Positions 18,369-28,397 of a stretch of 64,000 nucleotides of DNA are shown piece after piece. The DNA is from Verrucomicrobiota bacterium (GTDB taxonomy: Bacteria > Verrucomicrobiota > Verrucomicrobiia > Opitutales > Opitutaceae): positions 108,884-172,883 of the forward strand of contig JACTNC010000034.1 in NCBI GenBank assembly GCA_014584295.1, read 5' to 3'. A program made the translations under genes and the position numbers. Position 1 is the first letter of the stretch, and each line of letters starts with the position of its first letter. The notes under the pieces were generated by a model, which did not search any database, was not told the DNA's origin, and saw nothing but the letters and a program-made list of their open reading frames with translations.

Positions 18369-20141
18369 TCAGCTTCGTGATGTCGATGAGAGATCCTTGA
18401 TCATTTCGGCAAGGCGGACGGAGGCATCAGCCAATGGGATTTTCAGAGCCTCCTTTGAAGTGCGCGGCTTCATCTCCACCACGCCCTCCTTGAGTCCCTT
18501 GCCGCCGATCGTCAGTCGCAGCGGCAATCCGATCAGATCCGCATCCTTGAACTTTACTCCAGGTCGCTCGTTGCGGTCATCGATCAGCACCTCTGCACCG
18601 TGCCTTTCCGCCTCAGCCGCGAGAGCGCGGGCGAGTTCCATTGCTTCAGCCACCTGCGGATCCAGCACGCAGATCAGGACGTGAAACGGCGCCACCTGCC
18701 AAGGCCAGATGATCCCGTCGGCATCGTGGCTCTGCTCAATGATCGCCTGGAGGGTGCGACTGATGCCAATGCCATAGCAGCCCATGACCATGAGGTGGGT
18801 CTGCTTTTGATCATCCGTGTACGATGCCCCATATTTTTCCGAATACTTTGTCCCCAACTTGAAGATATGCCCCACTTCGATGCCGCGGCGACTCTTAAGC
18901 GGGCGCCCGGATTTTGGGCACGGCTCCCCCGCGTGAACCTTTCTGAAATCACCGAAGCGCTCAATGGCGAGGTCGCGCTTCACATTCACATTGCGGAGGT
19001 GCACACCGTCGCGGTTGGCACCGGTTGTTCCGTTGCCAACCAAACGCACCGCATGGTCGGCAAAAATCCCGGCAAGCGCACCGGGATTCGCAATCGTGCC
19101 TCTCACGGCGCCCAGGCTCCCAGGCCTTGCTCCCATAACGGGAAGGATCTCCTCGGGCGTGGCAGGCCGGAATACGGAAAAACCCAGCTGGCCGAGCTTG
19201 GCTTCCTCGAGTTCGTCGTTCCCTCGCAGGATGACGACAAATGGCTTGCCGTCACCGATGTAGACCAGCGTCTTGAACTGCTTGGCGGCCGGCACCGAAT
19301 AGGGCGCCTCAGCAAGTGCCGCGATCGTTACCACGCCAGGAGTATCAAATGAGGAGACGTCGCCTTCTTCCGCGGGATCTGCAAAATCCGCAGGCACCAG
19401 GGCGCTGGTTGCCTTCTCGCGATTGGCTGCATAGCCGCTTTCCTCGCAATAGATGATGTCATCGTCGCCCACCTCGGCGGGCACCATGAATTCATGGGAA
19501 AAGCTCCCGCCCATCACACCGGTGTCGGCTTCGACCGCGATGGCGAGAATGCCCAGCCGCCGAAAGAATGACTCATATGCGGCCTTCATTCCAAAATAGC
19601 TCTTAATGGCAGCTTCGTCGTTCACATCGAATGAATACGCATCCATCATCACAAACTCCCTTGCCCGCATGAGCCCGTATCGCGGCCTGATCTCATTGCG
19701 AAACTTTGTCGCAATCTGATAGAAATTCTTCGGAAGGTCGCGATAGCTGGTGATTTCACTCCTCACGAGCGGGGTGATGACCTCCTCATGAGTTGGACCC
19801 AGGACAAACTCCGGCTCGCGAGGTGCCCGTTTACCATCCCCCGCACTGTCCACGCGGAACATGATCTCCCTCGCTGCCGCCCAGCGCGGCCCTTCCTGCC
19901 AGTTTTCGGCTGGATGCACATGCGGCATCCACAGTTCGATCGCGGACGCAGCATTCATCTCTTCGCGGCAGATCTGCGTCAATTTTTGCATGACGCGGAG
20001 GCCGAGTGGCATGAAGCTATAAAGCCCGCCACTCAGCTTTCGCACCAGTCCGGCGCGCACGAGAAGCTTGTGCGAGGCAATTTCCGCATCGGCGGGACTT
20101 TCCTTGAGAGTGGGAATGAAAAACCGGGACCAGAATGTCAT
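18369..20141 (-). CDS. proS: Prolyl-tRNA synthetase
   Basis: A 590-residue bacterial-type ProRS. Class II motifs are present: the N-terminal block up to PLGLRVMQKL, motif 2 region EFVLGPTHEEVITPLVRSE and FRNEIRPRYGLMRAREFVMMDAYSFD, and motif 3 near GCYGIGISRTLQA. About 160 residues between motifs 2 and 3 form the INS (YbaK-like) editing domain typical of bacterial ProRS, followed by the anticodon-binding domain at the C-terminus. The ATG at 20141 puts TFWSRFFIPTLKESPADAE at the usual start; upstream in-frame ATGs at 20171 and 20198 are alternatives. It is divergent from the gene at 20254. Confidence 0.95.
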   Translation of the reverse strand: MTFWSRFFIPTLKESPADAEIASHKLLVRAGLVRKLSGGLYSFMPLGLRVMQKLTQICREEMNAASAIELWMPHVHPAENWQEGPRWAAAREIMFRVDSAGDGKRAPREPEFVLGPTHEEVITPLVRSEITSYRDLPKNFYQIATKFRNEIRPRYGLMRAREFVMMDAYSFDVNDEAAIKSYFGMKAAYESFFRRLGILAIAVEADTGVMGGSFSHEFMVPAEVGDDDIIYCEESGYAANREKATSALVPADFADPAEEGDVSSFDTPGVVTIAALAEAPYSVPAAKQFKTLVYIGDGKPFVVILRGNDELEEAKLGQLGFSVFRPATPEEILPVMGARPGSLGAVRGTIANPGALAGIFADHAVRLVGNGTTGANRDGVHLRNVNVKRDLAIERFGDFRKVHAGEPCPKSGRPLKSRRGIEVGHIFKLGTKYSEKYGASYTDDQKQTHLMVMGCYGIGISRTLQAIIEQSHDADGIIWPWQVAPFHVLICVLDPQVAEAMELARALAAEAERHGAEVLIDDRNERPGVKFKDADLIGLPLRLTIGGKGLKEGVVEMKPRTSKEALKIPLADASVRLAEMIKDLSSTSRS

Positions 20142-20253
20142 GGAATGAGGCAACGAAACGGGTGCCTCCATCGGGAGCAAATGTTTAGTGTCCGCCATCC
20201 ATCCTGCAATGGCCACTGAAAGAGGATTGCGGCCTTTCAAGTCAACTGCGTGG

Positions 20254-20883
20254 ATGGACCCTTCCATGTGCGCCCGTCCCGCTTCCAAACCATGGCCCAT
20301 GCGGTGGATCGTTCTCGCGATCCTGCTCGCCATTGTGCCCTACACCTGGATCACATTGCACTATCGGAAGGCAGCACGCCCGTTTGAGCCTTACAATGAC
20401 CTCAAGCAACGAGCAAACGTGCACCGGCTGCTTGCTGCAGGATACCATCGCATCCCGCTTTCCGCAGAGCGGCCGGCTGATCGGGTCCTCGCATCCCCGG
20501 CGGCCCAGGCCAACCCAGGACCAGCCAGCGGAGGCATACCTGCCGCCCTCAAGGAGACGCTAGTGGAGGTACCGAATCTTCCAGAGTCGATTCGCACGGT
20601 ACACGCACCCACAGCGTGCAGTGCATTGCTTCCTTACACAATCGACGTCGAATGCACCCTTTCCGACCTGAATCTGGGGCTCGCCTCCTCGTATCTGTAT
20701 TTGAAAGACAAGGAACTCGTTCTCTTGAATGGCTTCGAAACCTTTGCCGGTACCCTGCGCGCCCGTTCACGGGAAATTACTCTCCGCCTTACTGCGGCCG
20801 CAGGTGCCATTCCCCCCGGTGATTACCACGTCACTGTGGTAGGTCTAAGCAGCTCCTTGAGCTGGTCATTGAGTGTTAAGTGA
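20254..20883 (+). CDS. Hypothetical membrane-anchored protein
   Basis: About 209 residues. One N-terminal membrane helix (MRWIVLAILLAIVPYTWITL, about 12-31) is followed by a soluble, mostly beta-looking domain of about 170 residues, rich in Leu and Thr, ending in SWSLSVK. No catalytic motif is seen. The frame is open from 20188, with further ATGs at 20209, 20266 and 20299; I chose 20254 as the first that gives a short N-terminus. It is divergent from proS and about 120 bases upstream of the hybrid kinase. I do not recognise it; it may be clade-specific. Confidence 0.62.
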   Translation: MDPSMCARPASKPWPMRWIVLAILLAIVPYTWITLHYRKAARPFEPYNDLKQRANVHRLLAAGYHRIPLSAERPADRVLASPAAQANPGPASGGIPAALKETLVEVPNLPESIRTVHAPTACSALLPYTIDVECTLSDLNLGLASSYLYLKDKELVLLNGFETFAGTLRARSREITLRLTAAAGAIPPGDYHVTVVGLSSSLSWSLSVK

Positions 20884-21003
20884 TTGATTATTCGTGCGTA
20901 ACGAGATGGGATCAACAGGACTGGCCTGAAGCACGCAGTAGCAGCCCGAGGTCCGAAGACCTTTTCTTTCAGCCATTTGCCAGAGTGTCGATTGGTAGGC
21001 TGG

Positions 21004-23274
21004 ATGGCGAAGCTATGGCCCAAGATATTCGACGCATATGGCGGCTCGCGAGGCCGCGCGCGAAAGGGTGCTGTCATTGCCTTTGTGCTAGAGCCTGTAG
21101 TCGCTCAGGTCTGCGCCAATGAGGCTTCCTTGAATTCGCCAGGCCAATCCGCACCCTTCGCGCAGCTTGCGGTACTGGGAATTCCTTTTGACCTGCATAC
21201 TCTTCCCCTCTGGCTCGCGCTTGCTGGCGCCATCGCAGCGTGGGTCTGGGAACGTCGCACCGTATCCCGCCTGAATCGACAATCCCATGAGCTCGCCTCC
21301 AGCGAGCATCGCATCTCCCTGGTTCTGGAGGCCAGCCAGGACGGCTTCTGGGACTGTAACGTCGCCACGGGATACGTGGAACGCAGCCCGCGATGGCGCG
21401 AGATGCTTGGCTACACCGAAGCCGATGACATCACCAGCGAGTCCGCCTTTCTCGCGCTCGTCCATCCCGATGATCTCGCCTATGTCCGGGAGCGGCTGGA
21501 AGCCATGCGACAGCCGGAGCACCCCATGTACTCGCGATTTGAATACCGAATTCGCGACAAGATGGGCATGTGGCGGTGGTTTCTGGATCGCGCGAAAATT
21601 GTCAGCCGCGATGGGAACGGGCGTCCGCTTCGGATTGTTGGAACAGGCAGCGACATCACGGAGCGCAAGCGCACGGAAAACGAGCTGAAGCGAAGCGAAT
21701 CTCTCTTCCGTCAGAGTCAGGAGGTGTCTGGTGTGGGCGGATGGGAACTTGATGTCGCCCAACAGACCCTGTTCTGGACGCATGAAACCTTTCGCATCCA
21801 CGACCTGGATCCAACACAGCCCTACCCGACCGTGGATGAGGCCATCGGCTTCTATGCGCCCAAGAGCCAGCCCACGATCCGAGCCGCAGCAAAGGAAGCA
21901 ATCGAGTCCGGAACGCCATTCGACCTGGAATTGCAATTGCTTACCGCGAAGAAGCGCCTGATCTGGGTTCGTTCGATTGGGAGGGCGGAACGGGATTCCG
22001 GCGGCAAGATCGTGAGGCTGTTCGGATCATTCCAGGACATCACTGCCCGCAAGGAGGACGAGTCATCAAAGAAGGAATTCCAGGACAAGCTTCTGGAAAC
22101 CCAAAAGCTCGAAAGCCTCGGTGTGCTCGCCGGCGGTGTGGCGCACGATTTCAACAACATCCTCACCGCAATTCTCGCAAATGCGCAGCTCTGCAGGCAT
22201 TCAATCGAAGGCGGCTCCGAGACCGACAAGCATCTTGAGGCGATAGAAAAGGCCTCCTTCCGGGCCGCGGACCTTTGCCACCAGTTGCTGGCTTACGCTG
22301 GACGAAATCCCGTCACCCGCCAGCAAACCGATCTGAACAAGCTCGTGCGCGAAACCACCCAGTTGCTGGAGCTTTCCATTGGAAAGCTTGCACAACTGGA
22401 GCTGGATCTCTCTCCCCACTCTCCCGTCATCGAGGTGGATCACGCACAGATGAGCCAGATCATGATGAATCTCGTGATCAATGCATCGGAGGCGCTCCCC
22501 GCATACGGTGGGATCATTCGAATCAGAACCGGCAGCACGTGGCTTGCCGCCGACATGCTTGAACAAGCCTGCATCGGGCAAAATCTACCAGCAGGTCAGT
22601 TTGCCTTCCTTGAGGTTTCGGACACCGGATGCGGCATGAACGAGGAGACACTCGCAAAGATTTTCGATCCATTTTTCACCACCAAGTTTACCGGACGCGG
22701 CCTTGGACTCGCTGCAGTCCTTGGAATCGTCCGTGCTCACAATGGCTGCTTCTTTGTCGAGAGTGTTCCGACAGAAGGATCAACATTCCGGATGTGTCTC
22801 CCTCTCCAGAGTGCGTCGGTGGACTCAAGTCATTCCTTGCCATGCCCCGCCCCCCGCCTCTCTGAGGAACAGCGTCAGTCGCTGCGGATCCTGCTCGTCG
22901 ATGACGAACCCGAGATACGCACTGTCACCGCCGAGGTTCTTGCCCTCGAAGGATTTTCTGTGGAAACCGCGTCAGACGGAATCGAGGCCGTCGAGCGGTT
23001 TCATAGGCGCCCGGATACCTATGATCTTGTGATACTGGATCTCACGATGCCAGGCCTCGATGGCGTCGGTGCATTGAAGCAGATGCGAAACCTGCGCGGT
23101 GACATCCGCGTCCTTCTCATGAGCGGCTACTCTGATCGCGAATCCGCGTTAGGCGATCTGCTGAATGACTCGACACTCTTCCTCCGAAAACCATTCGCCC
23201 GTGAAAACCTGATGGAGCGCATCAATCAGGTGGTAAGCGGGGAATTGGCCGAAGGAGTGAGCACCTCAGGCTGA
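21004..23274 (+). CDS. Hybrid sensor histidine kinase with two PAS domains and a receiver
   Basis: A 756-residue two-component sensor. A hydrophobic N-terminal segment and a clear membrane helix (LPLWLALAGAIAAWVW, about 67-82) anchor it. PAS-like regions lie at about 95-220 (LVHPDDLAYVRERLEAM, ending GTGSDITERKR) and 225-350 (ending FGSFQDITARKED). The HisKA H-box GGVAHDFNNILTAIL (His381) follows, then HATPase N box MNLVINASEAL, G1 DTGCGM, F box and G2 GRGLGLAAV. A C-terminal receiver domain (about 625-745) has ILLVDDEPEI, LDLTMPGLDG and a late conserved Lys. The upstream TTG at 20977 is also possible. No cognate output regulator is adjacent, so its signal and target are unknown. Confidence 0.93.
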   Translation: MAKLWPKIFDAYGGSRGRARKGAVIAFVLEPVVAQVCANEASLNSPGQSAPFAQLAVLGIPFDLHTLPLWLALAGAIAAWVWERRTVSRLNRQSHELASSEHRISLVLEASQDGFWDCNVATGYVERSPRWREMLGYTEADDITSESAFLALVHPDDLAYVRERLEAMRQPEHPMYSRFEYRIRDKMGMWRWFLDRAKIVSRDGNGRPLRIVGTGSDITERKRTENELKRSESLFRQSQEVSGVGGWELDVAQQTLFWTHETFRIHDLDPTQPYPTVDEAIGFYAPKSQPTIRAAAKEAIESGTPFDLELQLLTAKKRLIWVRSIGRAERDSGGKIVRLFGSFQDITARKEDESSKKEFQDKLLETQKLESLGVLAGGVAHDFNNILTAILANAQLCRHSIEGGSETDKHLEAIEKASFRAADLCHQLLAYAGRNPVTRQQTDLNKLVRETTQLLELSIGKLAQLELDLSPHSPVIEVDHAQMSQIMMNLVINASEALPAYGGIIRIRTGSTWLAADMLEQACIGQNLPAGQFAFLEVSDTGCGMNEETLAKIFDPFFTTKFTGRGLGLAAVLGIVRAHNGCFFVESVPTEGSTFRMCLPLQSASVDSSHSLPCPAPRLSEEQRQSLRILLVDDEPEIRTVTAEVLALEGFSVETASDGIEAVERFHRRPDTYDLVILDLTMPGLDGVGALKQMRNLRGDIRVLLMSGYSDRESALGDLLNDSTLFLRKPFARENLMERINQVVSGELAEGVSTSG

Positions 23275-23281
23275 CGTCTTC

Positions 23282-26200
23282 CTATTGTCCGGGCAGTACA
23301 ATCGTGCCCGTGACATCGACGCCATCCCGCTCGATGCGACCTAGAAGGGCACTGGGACCGATGATCTGGCCGCTGGATGACGTTCCTGCGCGCATGCGCA
23401 GGCCACTGATTCCCTCGACCTGGATTGCCTTCCCGTTTGGCTGGAACAAACCTCCACCGGTCACTCCTATTTCCGTCGTCGCCGACATCGCGAGTACAGG
23501 TGTCGCGTTTGAGTACGCGGCAAGGTCACTCAGGAATACAGTCTGTGAGCTGACACCCGGGGCCCAAAGTCCCGTAACCCCCACCGTGGATTCGAATCGC
23601 GCGTTGCCGAGCCGCACGCCTCCGATCTTGTTGCCGCCCGAGTGCAAAGCCAGTGCGCGCAGGCTTGCCCATCCCTCATAGGTCACGCCCGGCTTGATCA
23701 CTGCGGGATTTGTTGCCGATCCGACCGAGAATACCGCGACATGGGTGGATTCGTTCGCGTTTGCGAGCACCAGCGTTGCCTGCCCCTTCATGTAGAGCAC
23801 GCCGGGTTGATTGTACATTGCGGCTTCAGCCGGGCCTGAGGAATTCGCAAGGGCGATAGTCAGCGTTCCCTGACCTGACATCTCCACCTGCACGATGTCT
23901 CCCTGCGCATCGATGAATGAGATCCGCGAAATCTGGCCCGGGTCTGCGACGAGCGAGCCGACCACGCCATCCAGCACGTGCTGATCGTACACATTTCCGT
24001 TGGAATGCACAATGTTCTGCCACTCGGGCCGCGTTTCCACCGCTCCCGCTGTCTTGGCGGGGATTGTGATGCCGACGATGGCAGGTCGGCTCATCGTTGT
24101 GCCGCCAGAATTTGTGAGCTCGGCCTGATAGATTCCAACCTGGCCCGGCTGAACGGATGCGATATCGAGCCTTGAGGAATTCGCGCCCACCACAAGTTCG
24201 CCGTTGCGCCACCAGCGGTAGGACAGCGTCGAGGGTCCATCAGGACTCGTAACTTCAAGAAATGCAGGGCTTCCCTGCGCAACCGTGATGCTCTGCGGCT
24301 GCAAGTTGATCCTCGGCGCAGGTACGATCGCAAGGTAGGCCTCCTGGCTTCGCACGCTGCCCACTTCATTGGTCACAACAACCGTGTAGGTACCGACATC
24401 CTGCTGGCTCACCGATGGAATCACCCACTGGGGACTTGTAGCCCCTGGGATGTTTCCATAATCCTTCTGCCATTGATACGTGAAGGGAGAGGTCCCGCTC
24501 ACCTCGACTGAAAATGTCGCCGTCCCACCTGTACGCACCGCCTGCGTCACAGGCTGGCGCGTCACGACCGGGGCAGAAACTACCCGCAGGACGATCGGTG
24601 TCGTCGTTGCGGATCCGACTGCATTGCTGACCTTGAACGTGTACGTGCCTGAATCCTCGATCTTGATGATTGTGAACCTCAGGATTGGCTGTGTCTCATT
24701 CGGCAGCAGCACACCATCCTTGTACCACGCAAAGGTATAAGGCACCGAACCGCCGACAGCGACGTCCAGGATTATCGTGCGGCCTGCGAGCACCGTCTGA
24801 GAGGGCGGTTGCGACACGATCGTGGGCGCCTGCAGCACCTCAAGGTTCGCCGCATTGCTCGTCACGCTTCCCACCGCATTCGAAACCAGCACGGTGTAAT
24901 CCCCGTTGTTTGCAGCCGAAACGCCGGTCAGCACAAGCGTCGGATTTGTCGACCCAACCAAGGCGGTGCCGTTCTTGAGCCATTGATAGGTCAGCGGGGG
25001 GCTGCCCGAGGCAACCACAGAGAACTCCACAGTTGTGCCCGCGGCGACCAGTTTGTCCACCGGTTGTGTTGTGATCGATGGAGGAGCCAGCACGGTCAAC
25101 TGAGCAGGTGCGCTGGTCGCCGATCCCGCAATGTTTGTCACCTTGACCGTGTAGTTTCCGGAGTCCGCCAGCTTGAGCGCGGTCAGCGTCAACTGCGAGA
25201 GAATCTGGCCGTTGACCGGTACACCGTCGTGAAACCATTGGAAAGTCAGGGGCGGAGTTCCCGTCGCCTCGGAGTCGAGCGTTATGGACGCACCCACTGC
25301 GGCGACACGGCTTGACGGAGCCCGCACGAATCCCGGAGCCACCGGACTTGCGATCGAGCCCGGAAGCAAAAGCGTGATCTCCCGCCGCACCATTGCGTCG
25401 TTCGCAAACAAATCGACCGTTACCGTGTGCGATCCGTTTTGAGTAAAGCCAAGCGTGGCTTCTGTGCCATTGGTACTGACGATCGTTGGCGCGCCGGGTC
25501 CTGAGATTTGCTGCCAAATCGCACTCAGGCTGGCATCCGGCAGGCGCCCATCGGCCAGTCGAAGCCCAACCACGGACTGAGTTGCAGATGAGGATTTCAC
25601 GTAAATTTCCCACTGCTTGAGTGACTGCAAGGTCCCTGCCTTCGCGAGCAATGCGATCTCCTCTCCTCCTAACTGACGTCCGTAAATGCGCACGTCGGAC
25701 AGCCGCCCCTGCAGGGCACGGGTTCTCTCGGCGTTGTTTCCGAGATAACCTTCACCCGTCGCCAAATCGATCGTTCCTTCAGCCCCAGCCTGCGCCGCCA
25801 CGTCGAGTTCCTTTCCATTGAGGTACAGACGCGGGAGTTCGCGCGGGCCCTTGGTTCCATCGTAGGTGGCCGCGAGGTGGTACCAGGCGCCCTCCGCGAC
25901 AAGATTCCTCGGCGAATGCCAAACTCCATCAACCCCGGACCAGTTGGCCAAAAACTTTACCGTGCCAATGTTGGCATCCGAATTGGGATACGAATCCATT
26001 CCCGGGAAAAGGTAATACGCCGGAAAATGGAGCAGACGCGGAAAGACACTGTTTCCCTTTGAATCCATTCGGATCCATCCTGCAAGGGTGACCTGGCTGG
26101 GACCGGGTGCCGAAAATTTCATCGCGGACACGCTTCCATTGAAGCGCAGCGCGCCATCACCGTTCGGACCCGAATCGCGCGTTGCACCATCGAGCAGGAC

Positions 26201-28180
26201 CCCATGGCGCCCCTGCCCGGAGCTGTCCTGCGGATCTCCAGAGGTCTCATCGAATTTCCATTGGGCGAGAAGCTGGGATGGATTCACCGTCAGGGATGTG
26301 CCGACCAGGACATTGCGGTAAAGCTTCGCATCCAGTCCTCCCGAAGATGCGCTTGCCATGAGACGATAGAGTCCGGCCGCGGAAAATGACGCACTGACAC
26401 GATTGTTTGCCAGCGGTGCAAAAAATACATTTCCAGGACCTGAGACCTTCGACCAGGTTAGCGGAATTTCGCCCTGTTCCTCACCCGCCAAGAGCTTCGC
26501 GCCACGAGCCTCAAGGACCACGGACTGTACAATGCTATCGATTGCATACAGCTCTGCAGTAGGCAGCGGCGCAGTGATAGCGGGTGTCATGGCCGTCGGG
26601 TTGATCAGGCGTTGCAGATCAAGTCGTCCACCGCTCACAACACGATTCGAAAGGCCCGGCAAGGCCTTCACGGAGGAAATCAAACGGGCACGCAACTGGG
26701 TCGCTCCAAGCGTCGGCTCCGCGGCTCGCAGCAGTGCCGCCGCCCCCGCAACCATGGGTGCGGACATTGAAGTCCCCTCTTTCACGCCGTAGAGGTTGCC
26801 TGGGATCGTGGAAAGTATTCCTGCTCCGGGCGCGGCAAGATGAACGCTGCTCAGGCCCCAGTTCGAAAAATCCGACAGCCCGTCATTGAGGTTTGTTGAG
26901 GCGACGCCGACAATGTTTGAAAGGCCGAATCCGACCGGATACAGCAGACCGGTGTTATCGATATCCCTCCCATCGTTGCCCGCCGCGGCTACAAAGAGAA
27001 TATCCGCATCCCGCGCGCGCACAATCGACTCGCGCTGCAGGGTGTTCGGAAATGAAGAGGTGTAAGAGTTATTGACTGCCACAATCGGCACGCCTCGCAG
27101 CTTGAGATTGGTCAGGTAGTCAAGCGCCTGGATGATGGCTGAAGTTGCCAGGGAACTGTTGCCCGCTCGGAGCCCAATCAGCTTTACCCGTTGCGATACG
27201 CCGGTGATGCCGGTGGCATTGTTTCCAACGGCACCGATGATGCCGGCAACATGCGTGCCATGCCCGTTCTGATCAGCGGGATCGTTGTCATTATCCGCGA
27301 AATCCCAACCACGAAGATCGTCCACGAGTCCGTTGGCATCATCATCCCTCGCATTTCCAGATTCGCCAGGATTCTGCCAGATGTTCGCGCCGAGATCAGG
27401 GTGATTCACAGAGATTCCCGAATCGATGATGCCCACGATCACGTTGGATGAACCTGTCGTTACTTCCCAGGCAGAAGGCGCGCCCACCTTCTCAAGGCCC
27501 CAGAGGCCCCTCACATCATAGTCGTTGGGCTTCGAGTCCGAAAATGCCAGATGGTCAGGCAGCGCCTTCCACGCGGGCTCTCCTGTCGAGACACGCAGAA
27601 TTGTTTCGGGAACAGAGTCGAGATGAAGAGGTTCAGGCACCATCACCCGGACTGCCGGAGAAAATCCGTATTGGGCTACGGGTTTGAGCCCGAGGCGATT
27701 CAGGCGTTCGGCAAACTGGTCGGGTGACAGATCTGAGGGGCGCTCCACCAACACGCTGTCCGCAAGGTAGTAGGTCTCCTCGACAAGAGACACTGCACCA
27801 CCCTTGGTTTGAAAGACAAGATCCGCCCTTACGTTTGGAAATGGCCCCTCGGTTTCGATCCACTGACACCAGCGTTCGCGCCCGGGGGCAATCGTCTCCA
27901 AGCGCTCCTCCCTCACTCTGCCGTGAGGAAAGCGCTTGCTCACGACACCTGAGCGGGCACTTGCAATGGCGTCGGTCGGCTTGTCAGCCTTGGCAATCGC
28001 CGCCGCCTCCCTTCCGTCAACTCGAGTGGCTTCAGGCTGGACTACGACCTGAGCACGCGGGGTCGGGACGGAGACGCTTTGCACGGTTTCATGATCGTTC
28101 CCGCGCCTCGCTGCGATCCAGACTCCAGCAATCACAACAGCAAGCAGTCCTGCCAAACTCCAACGAAGACGATGATTCAC
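23282..28180 (-). CDS. Secreted multidomain subtilisin-like serine protease with LamG and Ig-like domains
   Basis: A protein of about 1632 residues with an N-terminal signal or anchor. The S8 catalytic triad is intact: VGIIDSG (Asp), GHGTHVAG (His) and EGTSMSAPMVAG (Ser), at about residues 257, 311 and 475 counted from the TTG at 28192; the oxyanion Asn is in AAAGNDG. After the protease comes a LamG/concanavalin-like domain (about 640-840, ending LSDVRIYG) and then five immunoglobulin-like repeats (about 1000-1450) with a recurring PPLTYQWLKNG-type core. The C-terminus is a Gly-rich, repeat-like region without a sorting tail I recognise. It probably degrades or binds extracellular protein or glycan. 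The start is TTG 28192 or GTG 28180. Confidence 0.93.
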   Translation of the reverse strand: MNHRLRWSLAGLLAVVIAGVWIAARRGNDHETVQSVSVPTPRAQVVVQPEATRVDGREAAAIAKADKPTDAIASARSGVVSKRFPHGRVREERLETIAPGRERWCQWIETEGPFPNVRADLVFQTKGGAVSLVEETYYLADSVLVERPSDLSPDQFAERLNRLGLKPVAQYGFSPAVRVMVPEPLHLDSVPETILRVSTGEPAWKALPDHLAFSDSKPNDYDVRGLWGLEKVGAPSAWEVTTGSSNVIVGIIDSGISVNHPDLGANIWQNPGESGNARDDDANGLVDDLRGWDFADNDNDPADQNGHGTHVAGIIGAVGNNATGITGVSQRVKLIGLRAGNSSLATSAIIQALDYLTNLKLRGVPIVAVNNSYTSSFPNTLQRESIVRARDADILFVAAAGNDGRDIDNTGLLYPVGFGLSNIVGVASTNLNDGLSDFSNWGLSSVHLAAPGAGILSTIPGNLYGVKEGTSMSAPMVAGAAALLRAAEPTLGATQLRARLISSVKALPGLSNRVVSGGRLDLQRLINPTAMTPAITAPLPTAELYAIDSIVQSVVLEARGAKLLAGEEQGEIPLTWSKVSGPGNVFFAPLANNRVSASFSAAGLYRLMASASSGGLDAKLYRNVLVGTSLTVNPSQLLAQWKFDETSGDPQDSSGQGRHGVLLDGATRDSGPNGDGALRFNGSVSAMKFSAPGPSQVTLAGWIRMDSKGNSVFPRLLHFPAYYLFPGMDSYPNSDANIGTVKFLANWSGVDGVWHSPRNLVAEGAWYHLAATYDGTKGPRELPRLYLNGKELDVAAQAGAEGTIDLATGEGYLGNNAERTRALQGRLSDVRIYGRQLGGEEIALLAKAGTLQSLKQWEIYVKSSSATQSVVGLRLADGRLPDASLSAIWQQISGPGAPTIVSTNGTEATLGFTQNGSHTVTVDLFANDAMVRREITLLLPGSIASPVAPGFVRAPSSRVAAVGASITLDSEATGTPPLTFQWFHDGVPVNGQILSQLTLTALKLADSGNYTVKVTNIAGSATSAPAQLTVLAPPSITTQPVDKLVAAGTTVEFSVVASGSPPLTYQWLKNGTALVGSTNPTLVLTGVSAANNGDYTVLVSNAVGSVTSNAANLEVLQAPTIVSQPPSQTVLAGRTIILDVAVGGSVPYTFAWYKDGVLLPNETQPILRFTIIKIEDSGTYTFKVSNAVGSATTTPIVLRVVSAPVVTRQPVTQAVRTGGTATFSVEVSGTSPFTYQWQKDYGNIPGATSPQWVIPSVSQQDVGTYTVVVTNEVGSVRSQEAYLAIVPAPRINLQPQSITVAQGSPAFLEVTSPDGPSTLSYRWWRNGELVVGANSSRLDIASVQPGQVGIYQAELTNSGGTTMSRPAIVGITIPAKTAGAVETRPEWQNIVHSNGNVYDQHVLDGVVGSLVADPGQISRISFIDAQGDIVQVEMSGQGTLTIALANSSGPAEAAMYNQPGVLYMKGQATLVLANANESTHVAVFSVGSATNPAVIKPGVTYEGWASLRALALHSGGNKIGGVRLGNARFESTVGVTGLWAPGVSSQTVFLSDLAAYSNATPVLAMSATTEIGVTGGGLFQPNGKAIQVEGISGLRMRAGTSSSGQIIGPSALLGRIERDGVDVTGTIVLPGQ

Positions 28181-28192
28181 GGGATGACGCAA

Positions 28193-28397
28193 CTAGGCCC
28201 GCGGGAATTTGCAAGCATCAGACATTTGACTGATGACTCGATTCACCGTCACCCCAGTCATGGGTGCAGTCAACGACGCTTCAATTCTCACGCATTGAGG
28301 CTCAAGAAGATGGATCATCAGGCGAAGCACGGATTGGTTTGAATTTGCACGCATTCTATACGCGCCCCATGCCTCCCGGGATTCACAATTTCTTTTC
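28193..28397. promoter_or_regulatory. Divergent intergenic region between subtilase and SNF2 helicase
   Basis: About 205 bases separate two divergent genes and so must carry both promoters. The sequence is less GC-rich than its neighbours near 28285-28400, as expected for promoters, but I cannot point to an unambiguous -10/-35 pair. Confidence 0.35.
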
